Positions 42,994 to 51,939 of a stretch of 64,000 bases of DNA are shown piece after piece; positions within the stretch are counted from its first letter, which is position 1; each line of letters starts with the position of its first letter. The translations under genes and the position numbers were made by a program. This DNA comes from Contendibacter sp031732755 (GTDB lineage Bacteria > Pseudomonadota > Gammaproteobacteria > Competibacterales > Competibacteraceae): the NCBI GenBank assembly GCA_031732755.1, contig JAVMKI010000059.1, positions 1-64,000 of the forward strand. Reading direction: 5' to 3'. The notes beneath the pieces were generated by a model. It was not told the DNA's origin, did not search any database, and saw nothing but the letters and a program-made list of their open reading frames with translations.

Positions 42994-44277
42994 TTACTGG
43001 AACTTCCAGATAAAGTTGGCAGCCAGGAAGAACATCTGGACGTCGTAGCTGCCGACCAGATCGCCGCGCCCGCCCAGGGCCGGCGGGTTCGCCGATTTAT
43101 TCACATCCGTGGTGCCGCCATAAATGTACGCCGCGGCGACACCCCACTCGAAGTCTGGCCGGACCTGATTCTGCGCTCCGACGCCGAAGCGCCAGGCGGC
43201 ATTGGCCGGCAGCGCGGGGGAGATGTTGCCGTTATCCTGAAATTCGGAGTCGTAGGCAACGCCAAAATTGACGGTCCAGGGGTCGCTAACCCGCACTTGG
43301 GCGCCGAGGGCGACGTGCCAGGTGTCTTTGAAGTCGAGATCGGTGGTCAGGCTGCGGGGATCGTTGGAGTCGACCGTGACGTCGACGCGCCCGAACTTGG
43401 ACCAGTCCTGCCAGCCGAGACTGCCGAGCAGCGCCCAGCGGTCGTCTATCTGCTGGTAGAAGCTGGCGTTGACCGTTTGGGGAATGCGCATCCCCAACTC
43501 GATATTGTTATTCAACAAACCCCTCTGCCCCAACAGCGCCTCCAGCCCCGGAGCCAAGCCGGAGAACTCCGTGTTGGCGCTAAAGTCAAGATTCACCTGG
43601 GAGGTGTAAGTCAGGCCGAGGCGCGTGCCGGGCTTGGGTTCGTAGAGCACGCCGAGGTTGACGCCGAATCCCCACTCCTGGTCCTCCAGCTCCAGTTGAG
43701 CATCCGCCGCTCCTGGCAGGACGTTATTGACCGCCACCTGGTTGCGAAAGATGCCGTAGGTGGCGTTGAGACTGGCTCCAAGGGAAAGTTCCGGACTGAC
43801 CTGCCAAGCGATAGCCGGGAGCAGAGAGACGCCAAGCAGAGTGGACTCCTGGATGTAATAGCGTCCGACCCAGTGGCTGTCGTAACTCTCGGCCAGGCCG
43901 AAGTTGCCGGTGGAGGCGACGCCCACGGTCAATTCAGGCGAGAGGCGCTGGGTGTAGAACAGTCCGCCACCGGGGAACCAGCCGATGGGGTTGCCGCCGT
44001 CGCCCTGGCCCAGTCCCGGTGACGTGTTGGAATCGATGGAGAAGCTGACATCGCCGTAGAGCACCTGCGTCCCCAGCAGCACCTGCTGGCCAGCGAGGCG
44101 GGACATGCCGGCGGGATTGGTCAGGATAGTGGAGGCGTCCTGGGCACGGGCGCTGTAGCCCGCCGAGGCAAGCCCCACGTCGGCGGTCCCTACCTCGTAC
44201 AGCAGTAACCCGCCGGCGGAGGCGCTGCTGGAAAAAACCGCGATCGTGACGATAAGTAGATTGCGTTGGAACAACAT
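42994..44277 (-). CDS. FadL/OmpP1-family outer-membrane transporter
   Basis: A 427-aa beta-barrel protein with a signal peptide (NLLIVTIAVFSSSASAGG, cleaved near 22). The N-terminal pattern GLASAGYSARAQDASTILTN then PAGMSRL is the OmpP1/FadL hatch region, and the protein ends with an aromatic residue (FIWKFQ), typical of barrels. The family imports long-chain fatty acids or aromatic hydrocarbons. A perfect hairpin lies in its leader (44296-44319). Substrate unknown. Confidence 0.88.
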   Translation of the reverse strand: MLFQRNLLIVTIAVFSSSASAGGLLLYEVGTADVGLASAGYSARAQDASTILTNPAGMSRLAGQQVLLGTQVLYGDVSFSIDSNTSPGLGQGDGGNPIGWFPGGGLFYTQRLSPELTVGVASTGNFGLAESYDSHWVGRYYIQESTLLGVSLLPAIAWQVSPELSLGASLNATYGIFRNQVAVNNVLPGAADAQLELEDQEWGFGVNLGVLYEPKPGTRLGLTYTSQVNLDFSANTEFSGLAPGLEALLGQRGLLNNNIELGMRIPQTVNASFYQQIDDRWALLGSLGWQDWSKFGRVDVTVDSNDPRSLTTDLDFKDTWHVALGAQVRVSDPWTVNFGVAYDSEFQDNGNISPALPANAAWRFGVGAQNQVRPDFEWGVAAAYIYGGTTDVNKSANPPALGGRGDLVGSYDVQMFFLAANFIWKFQ

Positions 44278-44295
44278 GACGATTCCCCCTTGGAT

Positions 44296-44319
44296 ATAAC
44301 ACCTCCAGTGAGGTGTTAT
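44296..44319. promoter_or_regulatory. Perfect 10-bp stem in the fadL-like leader
   Basis: ATAACACCTC-CAGT-GAGGTGTTAT, 18 bp upstream of the porin start codon. It may be a repressor operator or an mRNA leader hairpin that influences translation. No T-run follows on the minus strand, so it is unlikely to be a terminator. Confidence 0.55.
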
Positions 44320-44519
44320 GGTTATAGGATTGAGTAAGTCCTGGTTCGGGACTCTGGATTCGCGCCAACGCTAATACTCCAACCGAACTGATTCGGCTGC
44401 CCAATTAAAGAGCACCTTGAAACCGAAGTTGCTGAACACGAAAAAGACGCTTGGGTATGGCGAGCGCGATTCGCAAAAGTGCCCACGGCGCTCTTCACCG
44501 TAGCGTCGCGATTCGATAT

Positions 44520-45092
44520 TCAGTTAAGCGGGTCATCCTTCCAGTACTTGGTGCCTTGCACACTGCCTTTGGCCATCAGGCCAGTCTTTGTAAACTGATA
44601 GATCGTGATTCCCTGTGGCGATTCGAGCTCGCCGGTCGCGCCGCCTTTACCCTCTACCGTGGCGGTTGCAGCCGTTTCACCGCCAAAAGTCCAGCCTTTA
44701 TCGAGAAACTCTTTTAGAACGGCTCGCTTCTTAAAAATCAACACCGTGCGAGTGTCTTCGAAACCAATACCGAGCCCCCCAGCTACGGCGCTCATTCTCA
44801 TGTAGGTATCGCGGCCGTTCAGGTTGTCGCGCACCACGCCCCGGCCGCCGCTACCGCCAACGAACAGGATGTGCACGCCCGCAGCACCAAACACGCCATA
44901 ACCCGCCGCACTGCGCACCTGCGTCCTGGCGTGGGGGACCTCTTTGTAGAGCTGGTCTAACGTTTCCTCACGCATTTGTCGCAGTGCGTCTCGAATTGCG
45001 GCCTTATCTTCGGCTGCGCTAGCGGCAGGCGTGCCGAGCGTGCAGCAGCAGGCAAGACCCAGGACGGCCAGCAACCGGTCAACGCGTCGCAT
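44520..45092 (-). CDS. SYLF/YSC84-domain lipid-binding protein, exported
   Basis: A 190-aa protein with a signal peptide (LLAVLGLACCCTLGTPAASA, cleaved ~27) and a SYLF/Ysc84 domain (AAGYGVFGAAGVHILFVGGS, ~62-81; GGLGIGFEDTRTVLIF, ~104-119). Bacterial members bind lipids in the envelope. Its start overlaps the antiporter end by 14 bases, suggesting co-transcription. Function in this context unknown. Confidence 0.82.
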   Translation of the reverse strand: MRRVDRLLAVLGLACCCTLGTPAASAAEDKAAIRDALRQMREETLDQLYKEVPHARTQVRSAAGYGVFGAAGVHILFVGGSGGRGVVRDNLNGRDTYMRMSAVAGGLGIGFEDTRTVLIFKKRAVLKEFLDKGWTFGGETAATATVEGKGGATGELESPQGITIYQFTKTGLMAKGSVQGTKYWKDDPLN

Positions 45093-46419
45093 CGCTCTTC
45101 TCCTCTAAAATCATCCGTCGACCGAAATGTTCGGTCAGCACCGGTCCCAGAATCGCGGTCAGCACCATTAGCACGATCACGGCGTTGAGCACCGACTCGG
45201 TGATTAACCGGTCGCCGTCGGCGTTCACCGCATCATAAGCCGCTATCGCCGCTGCCAGCGTCGCCGCCACCTGGGGCAGCGACAGCGACCACATGGTCAA
45301 GGTCTCCGGCCAATCGTAACCGTAGAACCAACGCGTTGCTGTAGCTGCCAGGAACTTGCCGACGAACAAAGCGGCGGTGATCGCAACGACGAACCAGAGG
45401 CTATTCAGCAGAGTCGCCCCGAATACCGGTAGGTTGAGGCGGACGCCGATAGCCAGGAAAAATAGGGGTATAAACAAGCTCTCGCCCATCAGCACTACCT
45501 CTTCGCGGACCGGTGAATGCTCGAGCAACCGGTTGACGGCGATGCCAGCGAGGAAAGCGCCGACGATGTCTTCGAGATGGATGAAATGCGCGCCTGCGGC
45601 CGCGACCATCACGATGAGGAAAGTGAAGACGAACAGTGCCTGCTCGTTTTTATGGTGATGGCGAAAATAAGCGCGCCCGAGCAGCGGTAATCCCTGCAAG
45701 ATGATGACCGCAAACACGGCCAGCTCGGCCAACTGGGTACCGAGACCCAGCAGCGAAAAGCCTCCTTTGTGAATCGAAATACAGACGGCGAGGACGAGCA
45801 GCGAAGCAATGTCAGTGAAGATCGTCGCGCCTACCGTCACCGCCACCGGCTCACTCTTGCCAAGACCCAATTTGTTGATGATCGGAAAACCTAACAGCGT
45901 GTGCGACGCGATTAGCGATCCGATCAGCAGGGCTGCAACCCACCCAAAGCCGAAGAACAGCGCAACGAGGATGCCGCCCAGCATAGGAAAAACAAAGGTC
46001 ATGGCGCCAAACCCCATCGACCGTTGCCGAGCTGCGTTGAAGACCTGCATGTCGATCTCGAGGCCCGCGATAAACATCAGAAAAACCCGACCAACGCTCG
46101 CGAACAGCTCGACGGCCGGTGCGTCTGGTGGAACGATGGCGGAGGCGTAGGGACCCACCAGCACGCCGCCGAACAACAGCCCCACTACCCCCGGCAGCCG
46201 CAGCCGCTCGAACAGCGGTGGTAGCAGCAACACCAGAAACAAAACCAGGGTGAATTTCTCGAACGGGGAAGCATGATCGCGAAAGTACGCGACCACCACT
46301 CCCGGCTGCCACATGCTGGCTAGAACAATGACCGTTCCCAGCATGGTCGCGACGAGGAGCCAATGCCTTCTAAGGGAAAGCCACAAGCCTTGCGGGAGTC
46401 GATGGATAGTGTTCGCCAT
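45079..46419 (-). CDS. CPA2-family cation:proton antiporter
   Basis: A 446-aa protein with about 12 helices of the KefB/Na+-H+ exchanger superfamily: LRLPGVVGLLFGGVLVGPYA (~71-90), FLMFIAGLEIDMQVF (~114-128) and HLEDIVGAFLAGIAVNRLLE (~277-296) carry the transport-core acidic residues. No C-terminal RCK/TrkA domain is present, so regulation by nucleotides is not expected. It leads the small operon with the SYLF gene. Confidence 0.9.
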   Translation of the reverse strand: MANTIHRLPQGLWLSLRRHWLLVATMLGTVIVLASMWQPGVVVAYFRDHASPFEKFTLVLFLVLLLPPLFERLRLPGVVGLLFGGVLVGPYASAIVPPDAPAVELFASVGRVFLMFIAGLEIDMQVFNAARQRSMGFGAMTFVFPMLGGILVALFFGFGWVAALLIGSLIASHTLLGFPIINKLGLGKSEPVAVTVGATIFTDIASLLVLAVCISIHKGGFSLLGLGTQLAELAVFAVIILQGLPLLGRAYFRHHHKNEQALFVFTFLIVMVAAAGAHFIHLEDIVGAFLAGIAVNRLLEHSPVREEVVLMGESLFIPLFFLAIGVRLNLPVFGATLLNSLWFVVAITAALFVGKFLAATATRWFYGYDWPETLTMWSLSLPQVAATLAAAIAAYDAVNADGDRLITESVLNAVIVLMVLTAILGPVLTEHFGRRMILEEKSDATR

Positions 46420-46670
46420 GACTTGGACTGTCCTATGCGCAAGCAGCCTTATTCCGAATAGAACCGTTTAGGCGATGAAGGTAGCAGTGAAACCAACGCG
46501 CTGCGGCAAAAAGCGGAAGCCTTCCTGCAATTTTTCCGCAACATACCAGAACGCGTGAGTGCTTATTTCAAGCATCCCGCCGTCCACTACACTGCTCAAT
46601 CTCCTATTTCATCGCCAGGTTAATAACAAACGATGTAGTGAGTGGTGGGAAATATCTATTGTTCTCCAAA

Positions 46671-47471
46671 TCAATTAAGGAATTGCATGTTAAAACCAAA
46701 GAATATTTGCCACTCTGGCTGCCCCGGTCCATCGTCTGCAACGGAAAACTGAGGTTCTACAAAAACATTATAAACGGTTTTGCCTTTTTTTATGACTTGG
46801 CCGATACCGACACCCAGCGGCACGCTGTAAGCGTCGGTTTTCAAATTATACGCCCAGATCGGTGCGGCACGAAGATAGGTGCCACCGCCTAGCTGATAGA
46901 AGGCAAACGGCTGAAATGCCACGATATTCACGTCTTCTCTATCATCGTCACCGGCAAAACTCGCCTGCCAAGTCAGCAGGTAGCCATATTGAAATCGGGG
47001 TGAACTCGCGTTGAACAACACGTTCGCAAAACCGGCCGACCACTTGCCACTGCCCAATTCGTCTTTGCTCGCCGTAGGTGCCGTAACTTGTGGACCAAAA
47101 CCGAAGCTGACGGCCGGATTGCCAGTATCGATCAAATAAGCCGCAAACACATTAAAATCACCGATACCGGTTTCCTTATCACCATAGGGTGGAGTTGGAA
47201 AGGTGTTAACCGGCAATGAAGCCCGCAATAACCAGTTAGTGTCTGACACGGAAAACGGTTTGGCAAAACGGAACCAAGCTTGGTTGGCCGAATCATCAGA
47301 CTCGGTCAGCTTACCAATGTAATAGTCTTGAATATTGAAAGCCGTCATATTAGCCAATGGATTATTAGCTTGAGCAGCCGCATTCGAGTGATCTTGAGCG
47401 AGCGCTTTACCCTTTAGCAAAAGGGCTAACGCGACTATCCTGAAAAGCACCCCCATCGTTTTGGTGCGCAT
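46671..47471 (-). CDS. Outer-membrane beta-barrel, transporter-like (phenol MetA/neuromedin-like group)
   Basis: A 266-aa exported protein with signal peptide (RIVALALLLKGKALAQ) and alternating beta strands with aromatic girdles (WLLRASLPVNTFPTPPYGDK; FGFGPQVTAPTAS; GYLLTWQASFAG; FFGFNMQFLN). It ends with a strand as barrels do. Many such proteins are annotated as transporters of the MetA-pathway type, with no known substrate. Between this gene and the antiporter there are ~250 bp without a gene. Confidence 0.7.
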   Translation of the reverse strand: MRTKTMGVLFRIVALALLLKGKALAQDHSNAAAQANNPLANMTAFNIQDYYIGKLTESDDSANQAWFRFAKPFSVSDTNWLLRASLPVNTFPTPPYGDKETGIGDFNVFAAYLIDTGNPAVSFGFGPQVTAPTASKDELGSGKWSAGFANVLFNASSPRFQYGYLLTWQASFAGDDDREDVNIVAFQPFAFYQLGGGTYLRAAPIWAYNLKTDAYSVPLGVGIGQVIKKGKTVYNVFVEPQFSVADDGPGQPEWQIFFGFNMQFLN

Positions 47472-47504
47472 ACAGCTTTCCTGTGTCAGGTCTGGACTTC
47501 ATAG

Positions 47505-47541
47505 CAGGAGCCGCCAACCGTGTTACGGTTGGCGGCTCCTG
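47505..47541. terminator. Strong 16-bp hairpin after the DUF gene
   Basis: CAGGAGCCGCCAACCG-TGTTA-CGGTTGGCGGCTCCTG, a perfect 16-bp stem 18 bp after the stop of the gene at 47560. No U-run follows, so it may be a Rho-independent-like transcript end stabiliser or a repeated palindrome. Confidence 0.6.
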
Positions 47542-47559
47542 CCTAGTACGTGGTTAGGG

Positions 47560-48012
47560 CTACTCCATCGTGACCGTAATACCACTGGAGGACCCAACAT
47601 TCAGTTGCAGGCCTTCGGTTCGCGACTCCAGACGCATGATCACGCCATTTTCATTTTTGAGTCGCAACCCACCTACGCCGCCGCCCAACGTAATACTTAC
47701 GTCCAACTTGGTATAGGTACCGGGGAATTTGGCAATATCCTCCAAATCATACACCTCGCCGGCCGCGCTCATCTTTGAAATACCCACGTTAGCGCCTGCG
47801 GTTATGCCACCGATCTTGAAAGGGTATTCTTTGCCATGAAACGTTACCGTGCCGCCGCCACGGGTTCCGCCCAGAATGAAGGCGAATTGCGTCTCGTCGA
47901 TCGAGACGGTTCCGGACGGTTTCTTGGCGTCCGCCGCCAGCGTCAGCCCCCCTGCCAGAAGCGTGGCGGCTAACACGACGAAACCGGCTGTCTTGCGAAT
48001 ATTTTTCATCAT
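47560..48012 (-). CDS. Periplasmic hypothetical protein (150 aa)
   Basis: Start at ATGATG 48012 with AAGGAGA upstream. Signal peptide KTAGFVVLAATLLAGGLTLA (cleaved ~27). The mature part is Gly-rich beta structure (FAFILGGTRGGGTVTFHGKE; GGITAGANVGIS; LGGGVGGLRLKNENGVIMRL). The length and Gly pattern recall DUF1134/EipA-like small envelope proteins, but that link is weak. Function unknown. Confidence 0.65.
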   Translation of the reverse strand: MMKNIRKTAGFVVLAATLLAGGLTLAADAKKPSGTVSIDETQFAFILGGTRGGGTVTFHGKEYPFKIGGITAGANVGISKMSAAGEVYDLEDIAKFPGTYTKLDVSITLGGGVGGLRLKNENGVIMRLESRTEGLQLNVGSSSGITVTME

Positions 48013-48174
48013 CCTATTTCTCCTTACGGTTAAAGTGGACACAAAATTTGAGGTCCAATGCGACAAAGGCATTCGCTAAGTGTATGCGGATGCAAGCGAA
48101 ATTCTGCTGAGGATGTCGATCCGGGAAATCGACGCTGGTGTACCAGCGGAGGTTATGGCACCAAAATCAGCACC

Positions 48175-49179
48175 TTATGGCTCAAAGGCAAAGATCCGCT
48201 TCCAGTCATTCTTCATGCTGATGACGACCCAGCCTTGCTGCTTCGCTTCGGTCATGAGTGCGTCGCTGAACGTACCGATTTTCGACTCCGCGCCGTAAGC
48301 CCACTCGCGTCCGGCGTCGTCGTGATGCACCAGCATCATCAGCCGCGCGCCGCCGCCGGCTTGCGTCCACTCCAACATCTGCTGATCGCCGTCCGAATTG
48401 CCAAACGCGGCGATAGGCCGGCGGCCGATGTGCGAATTGATGCCGACCGGCTTGCCGGCCTTGTCGTCAATGAAGTTGATTTCAGGCAAGCGCACCAGCG
48501 CTGGCTTGCCGTAGCGTGTTTCAAACTTCGTCTTGATGCTGCTGCCCACCACCTGTTCGGGCGGGATGCCATAGACTTTTTCGGTCCACGGCCGCATGAA
48601 CTCGATGCCGCCGCCGGACACGATGAAGGTTTTGAAATGGTGTTCGCGCAGATAGGCCAGCAGTTCGAGCATGGGCTGATACACCATCTCGGTATAAGGC
48701 CGGCCGGTTTTGGGATGTTTTGCCGTGGCGAGCCAGTCCTTCACCGTCTGCTCGAATTCTGCCGTAGTCATTCCGGCATGGGTGGCCATAACGATCTCGG
48801 CGAGGGCTTTCTCGCCGCCCTCCAACACGCCTTTCATATCGCCTTTGAGCAAGGAAGCAAACGGTTCCTGATCCTTCCATTCGGGATGCTGGGGCGCAAG
48901 CGCCTTCACGCGATCAAGCGCGAATAGGAGCTGGAAATACATCGGTTGCTCGGCCCAAAGCGTGCCGTCGTTATCGAACGTGGCGATACGTTCAGGGATC
49001 GGTACGAAGTCGGGCGAATGCTCCTTCGTCACCTTGGCGACAAACGCCACGATAGCCTGTTTGGCCGGGCCTTCCTGCCAAGAGGGGAGCGGGTCGGCAG
49101 CACGAGCGACCATCGCGGCGAAGGCGAGCACGCTGGCGACCATGCAGATGAGGATGTGTTTGCTGCTGCTTAGTTTCAT
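48175..49179 (-). CDS. HAD-superfamily phosphatase, exported
   Basis: A 334-aa protein, start ATG 49179. Signal peptide ILICMVASVLAFAAMVARAA. Motif I is ATFDNDGTLWAE (~59-70), motif II SGGG, and motif IV GNSDGDQQML (~251-260). Members of this HAD subgroup act as periplasmic acid phosphatases or phosphoserine-phosphatase-like enzymes. It is next to an arylsulfatase, so both may release phosphate or sulfate from organic esters; this is inference. Confidence 0.85.
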   Translation of the reverse strand: MKLSSSKHILICMVASVLAFAAMVARAADPLPSWQEGPAKQAIVAFVAKVTKEHSPDFVPIPERIATFDNDGTLWAEQPMYFQLLFALDRVKALAPQHPEWKDQEPFASLLKGDMKGVLEGGEKALAEIVMATHAGMTTAEFEQTVKDWLATAKHPKTGRPYTEMVYQPMLELLAYLREHHFKTFIVSGGGIEFMRPWTEKVYGIPPEQVVGSSIKTKFETRYGKPALVRLPEINFIDDKAGKPVGINSHIGRRPIAAFGNSDGDQQMLEWTQAGGGARLMMLVHHDDAGREWAYGAESKIGTFSDALMTEAKQQGWVVISMKNDWKRIFAFEP

Positions 49180-49291
49180 GGATTCCCCTGATCTATAGAG
49201 CTTGCGGGCTATGCCGTGGAGGAAATAGCCCGCGTCAACCATCCGAACGGACTGGATTCCTCAGTCCTCGAAAAAATCCCCTAATCCCTAA

Positions 49292-49314
49292 CTCCTCTCC
49301 CGGTGGGAGAGGAG
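49292..49314. terminator. Hairpin between arylsulfatase and phosphatase genes
   Basis: CTCCTCTCCC-GGT-GGGAGAGGAG, a perfect 10-bp stem 8 bp after the arylsulfatase stop; a TTTTTT run follows ~15 bp later on the minus strand. It resembles the common CTCTCCC/GGGAGAG intergenic palindromes. Confidence 0.65.
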
Positions 49315-49321
49315 TATTTGC

Positions 49322-51235
49322 TCAATTCCCGGTCGGCATCGGGAGAGTGACACCTTCCTTGCTTAACTGCTCACGAACCCACTGGAATTTCTGATAGTTC
49401 GAGAGCGTGATCGGACCTGTGTAGCCCTCACTCTGCATCTTGCGCGGCGGGTACTGGACGTAGGTCTTCATCAGGTCCTGGATTGCCTGGCTGATAGTAA
49501 CCAGCGTCCAGGTGTGCTCCGTATAGTTGTTCATGAAGATGTCGTAGCGCTCTTGCGGGTCCTGCCACAGATCGAAGACCTGGGGCACGATGGCGACGTA
49601 CTTGTCCGGCCCTTTCCAACCCAGGTTGGAGTCCACCGCGAGGCTGCCCGTTGGCTGCCCGTTATCGCCACGCAGGTTGAAGACCGCCTTATAGTGCCCC
49701 ACGCGCGCCGCACCCGGCGTCAGTTCATTTTCGGTGAAGTAGAACCAGGCAGTGCGGGGGTCCTTACCGGTGCCGAACAGGACCGGGGTCATGTCGTAGC
49801 TGTCGAAGATGATCGGCTGGCCCTCGCGGTCCTTCTCCGGCAGCTTCACGCCCGCGACTGAGGCGAAGGTCGCCATCAGGTCGAGGCCGCCGACGATGTC
49901 ATGGTTCTTCGCGTCCGCCTTGATCTTTCCGGGCCAAACAGCGATCGCCGGCACGCGGTTGCCGCCCTCGCGCACCGTGCCCTTGGTGCCACGGAACGGC
50001 GTATAGCCAGCGTCCGGGTACACGTCCTGCCAGGCGCCGTTATCGGTAGTGAAGAAGACCAGCGTGTTCTGGTCGAGGCCGAGTTCGCGCAGCTTATCCA
50101 TGATGTGGCCAACGCGCGTGTCAAATTCGACCATCGAGTCGGCGTACTTGCTCTTCGACATGGATTTGTGCTCGAACTCGGGCGCCGGCAGGTTCGGTTG
50201 GTGTACCTTCATGAAGTTGACGTTGAGGAAGAACGGCTTGCTCGGGTTCTTCGCCGCCTTGTCGAGGAATTCCAACGCCGCCTTCTCCACATAGCCGTCG
50301 AAGAACGGGATGCCGACCACGCCGTCCGGATACGTGACGCCGTGAAGCGTGACGGGCTTACCAGGCTCGTTGACGTACTGGCCGTTGATCTTGAAGTCCT
50401 CCTTCGCCTTCTCGCCCGCCTTGCCGGAAAGCGACCCGATAGTCACCTTGTTGAACATGGCCCGCAACTCCGGGTCCATGTCCGGGAACCAGGTCGGATC
50501 CCCATAGGTATAGGCATTGAGGTGGTACAGGCCGACGTACTTCATCTCGTCGTAGCCCTGCGCGTTGGGTAGCGCATAGTCGGCCTCGCCGAGATGCCAC
50601 TTGCCAGTGAAGTAGGTCTGGTAGCCGCCCTGTTTGAGGACAGAAGCCAGGGTCCATTCCGCCTTCGGCAATCCACCGCCCTGGCCCTGGAACGCCACCG
50701 TCGTCATGCCGCTGCGGTTCGGGATGCGCCCAGTCTGCATCGCCGCCCGGCCCGGCGTGCAGCTCGGTTGGGCATAGAATGAGAAGAACGTCATCCCATC
50801 GGCCGCCATCTTGTCGAGACTCGGCGTGGGCATGCCGCGCCCTTCACCACCGCCATAGGGGCCGAGGTCGCCTACACCGACGTCGTCACCGACGATGAAC
50901 AGGATGTTGGGTTTGCCACCGGTCGCGCTGGCCGGGCTGCCGATGGTCAGCTTCTGGCCCGGCTTGATCTCGTTCGAGGTCAGTTGGTTCTGTGCTTTCA
51001 GGGTGTCCGCCGAGACCTGGAAACGCTCGCCGATGGCGATCAATTCGTCGCCATCGACGACAACATAGATAGCGGCGCCAGTGTCGTACTGGCCCCGGGC
51101 GTGGTGGCGCGGTCCCTGGTCGGCAGCTTGGACGCTGCCGATAGCCAGACAGGCCGTCAGGGCCAGGACCGAGCTGGCGGTTTTGAGCCCCGACACGAGG
51201 GGCAGTTTCCGGAACGTTCGTTTGTTGAGTGGCAT
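49322..51235 (-). CDS. Arylsulfatase with N-terminal LysM domain
   Basis: A 637-aa exported protein: signal peptide to ~38, a LysM module (~56-98; YVVVDGDELIAIGERFQVSA, then LKAQNQL, IKPGQKLTI), then a sulfatase domain (~108-637). The formylglycine site is Cys159 in SCTPGRAAM, matching C-x-P-x-R, and Asp117-118 supply metal ligands. The enzyme cleaves sulfate esters after maturation by a formylglycine-generating enzyme, which is not in the window. The LysM module should hold it on peptidoglycan. A fusion of these two domains is uncommon. Confidence 0.9.
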   Translation of the reverse strand: MPLNKRTFRKLPLVSGLKTASSVLALTACLAIGSVQAADQGPRHHARGQYDTGAAIYVVVDGDELIAIGERFQVSADTLKAQNQLTSNEIKPGQKLTIGSPASATGGKPNILFIVGDDVGVGDLGPYGGGEGRGMPTPSLDKMAADGMTFFSFYAQPSCTPGRAAMQTGRIPNRSGMTTVAFQGQGGGLPKAEWTLASVLKQGGYQTYFTGKWHLGEADYALPNAQGYDEMKYVGLYHLNAYTYGDPTWFPDMDPELRAMFNKVTIGSLSGKAGEKAKEDFKINGQYVNEPGKPVTLHGVTYPDGVVGIPFFDGYVEKAALEFLDKAAKNPSKPFFLNVNFMKVHQPNLPAPEFEHKSMSKSKYADSMVEFDTRVGHIMDKLRELGLDQNTLVFFTTDNGAWQDVYPDAGYTPFRGTKGTVREGGNRVPAIAVWPGKIKADAKNHDIVGGLDLMATFASVAGVKLPEKDREGQPIIFDSYDMTPVLFGTGKDPRTAWFYFTENELTPGAARVGHYKAVFNLRGDNGQPTGSLAVDSNLGWKGPDKYVAIVPQVFDLWQDPQERYDIFMNNYTEHTWTLVTISQAIQDLMKTYVQYPPRKMQSEGYTGPITLSNYQKFQWVREQLSKEGVTLPMPTGN

Positions 51236-51350
51236 GAGCGATATCCTCCGGTTGAGAAGTGGTATCAGAATCCCGTGCCCAGGTTGCGGGGCCGGGGTAA
51301 GGGTTGGAGACGAGGGCGCTGAAGAATGGCGCGGGATGGGTGGTGGGCGT

Positions 51351-51734
51351 TTATCCCAGTCTCGCGGATTTGATCGCGGTGTCGATGGCCTCCAGCAATG
51401 CGGTGCCGCGAAACGGTTTGGCCAGATAAGCCGCCGCGCCCCGCCGCGCCGCCTCCTCGCTCAAACCCGGCGCGTCATACGCCGTGATCAGGATCACCGG
51501 CGGCCTCCCGCCGGGCGTGCGCCGGGCGGCCAATAGGTCGAAACCGGACATCCCCGGCAATTTCAGGTCGCAGACCACGCACGCGGCGTCCCCGGCGGCG
51601 GCATCCGCCAGCAATGCCTCCGCCGAAGCGTAGGTCACGGTCCGCCAACCGGCGGCGTTCAGCAGGCGTTCGAGCGCTGGTCGCAAGCTATCGTCATCCT
51701 CGACGACGAGAATCTTCTGGCCGATCCTTCCCAT
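51351..51734 (-). CDS. Stand-alone response-regulator receiver domain
   Basis: A 127-aa CheY-like REC domain: VVEDDDSLRPAL (acidic pocket), phospho-acceptor Asp in VVCDLKLPGMSG (~56), Thr-region ILITAYDAPG and Lys in YLAKPF (~105). There is no output domain, so it probably relays or titrates phosphate from the kinase at 52557. A 205-bp gap with a repeated motif separates it from the FixJ-type gene. Confidence 0.88.
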   Translation of the reverse strand: MGRIGQKILVVEDDDSLRPALERLLNAAGWRTVTYASAEALLADAAAGDAACVVCDLKLPGMSGFDLLAARRTPGGRPPVILITAYDAPGLSEEAARRGAAAYLAKPFRGTALLEAIDTAIKSARLG

Positions 51735-51876
51735 CGCGGACCTCCTCGCCGACGGACCGGCCGATCAATACAGAAGTACAAACAGGTGATCGGCTCTTCA
51801 CCAATGAATGGAATGTCCGACCGAACCGTATGTTTTTTATTTATCATCTCATCGGGACGGCTCCGAGGCCATTGGA

Positions 51877-51912
51877 CGAAAGGGCAATGGAGCTTGCCCG
51901 AAAGGGCAATGG
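51877..51912. repeat. 14-bp direct repeat with hairpin upstream of the REC gene
   Basis: CGAAAGGGCAATGG occurs at 51877-51890 and 51899-51912. Between them TTGCCC-GAAA-GGGCAA (51894-51909) folds as a short stem. The site lies downstream of the FixJ-type gene and upstream of the REC gene, so it could terminate the first or regulate the second. The 22-bp spacing is two helical turns, which would suit binding of a dimeric regulator. Confidence 0.5.
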
Positions 51913-51939
51913 CAAACGGGGCCGCGAGCACGGCCGGGG

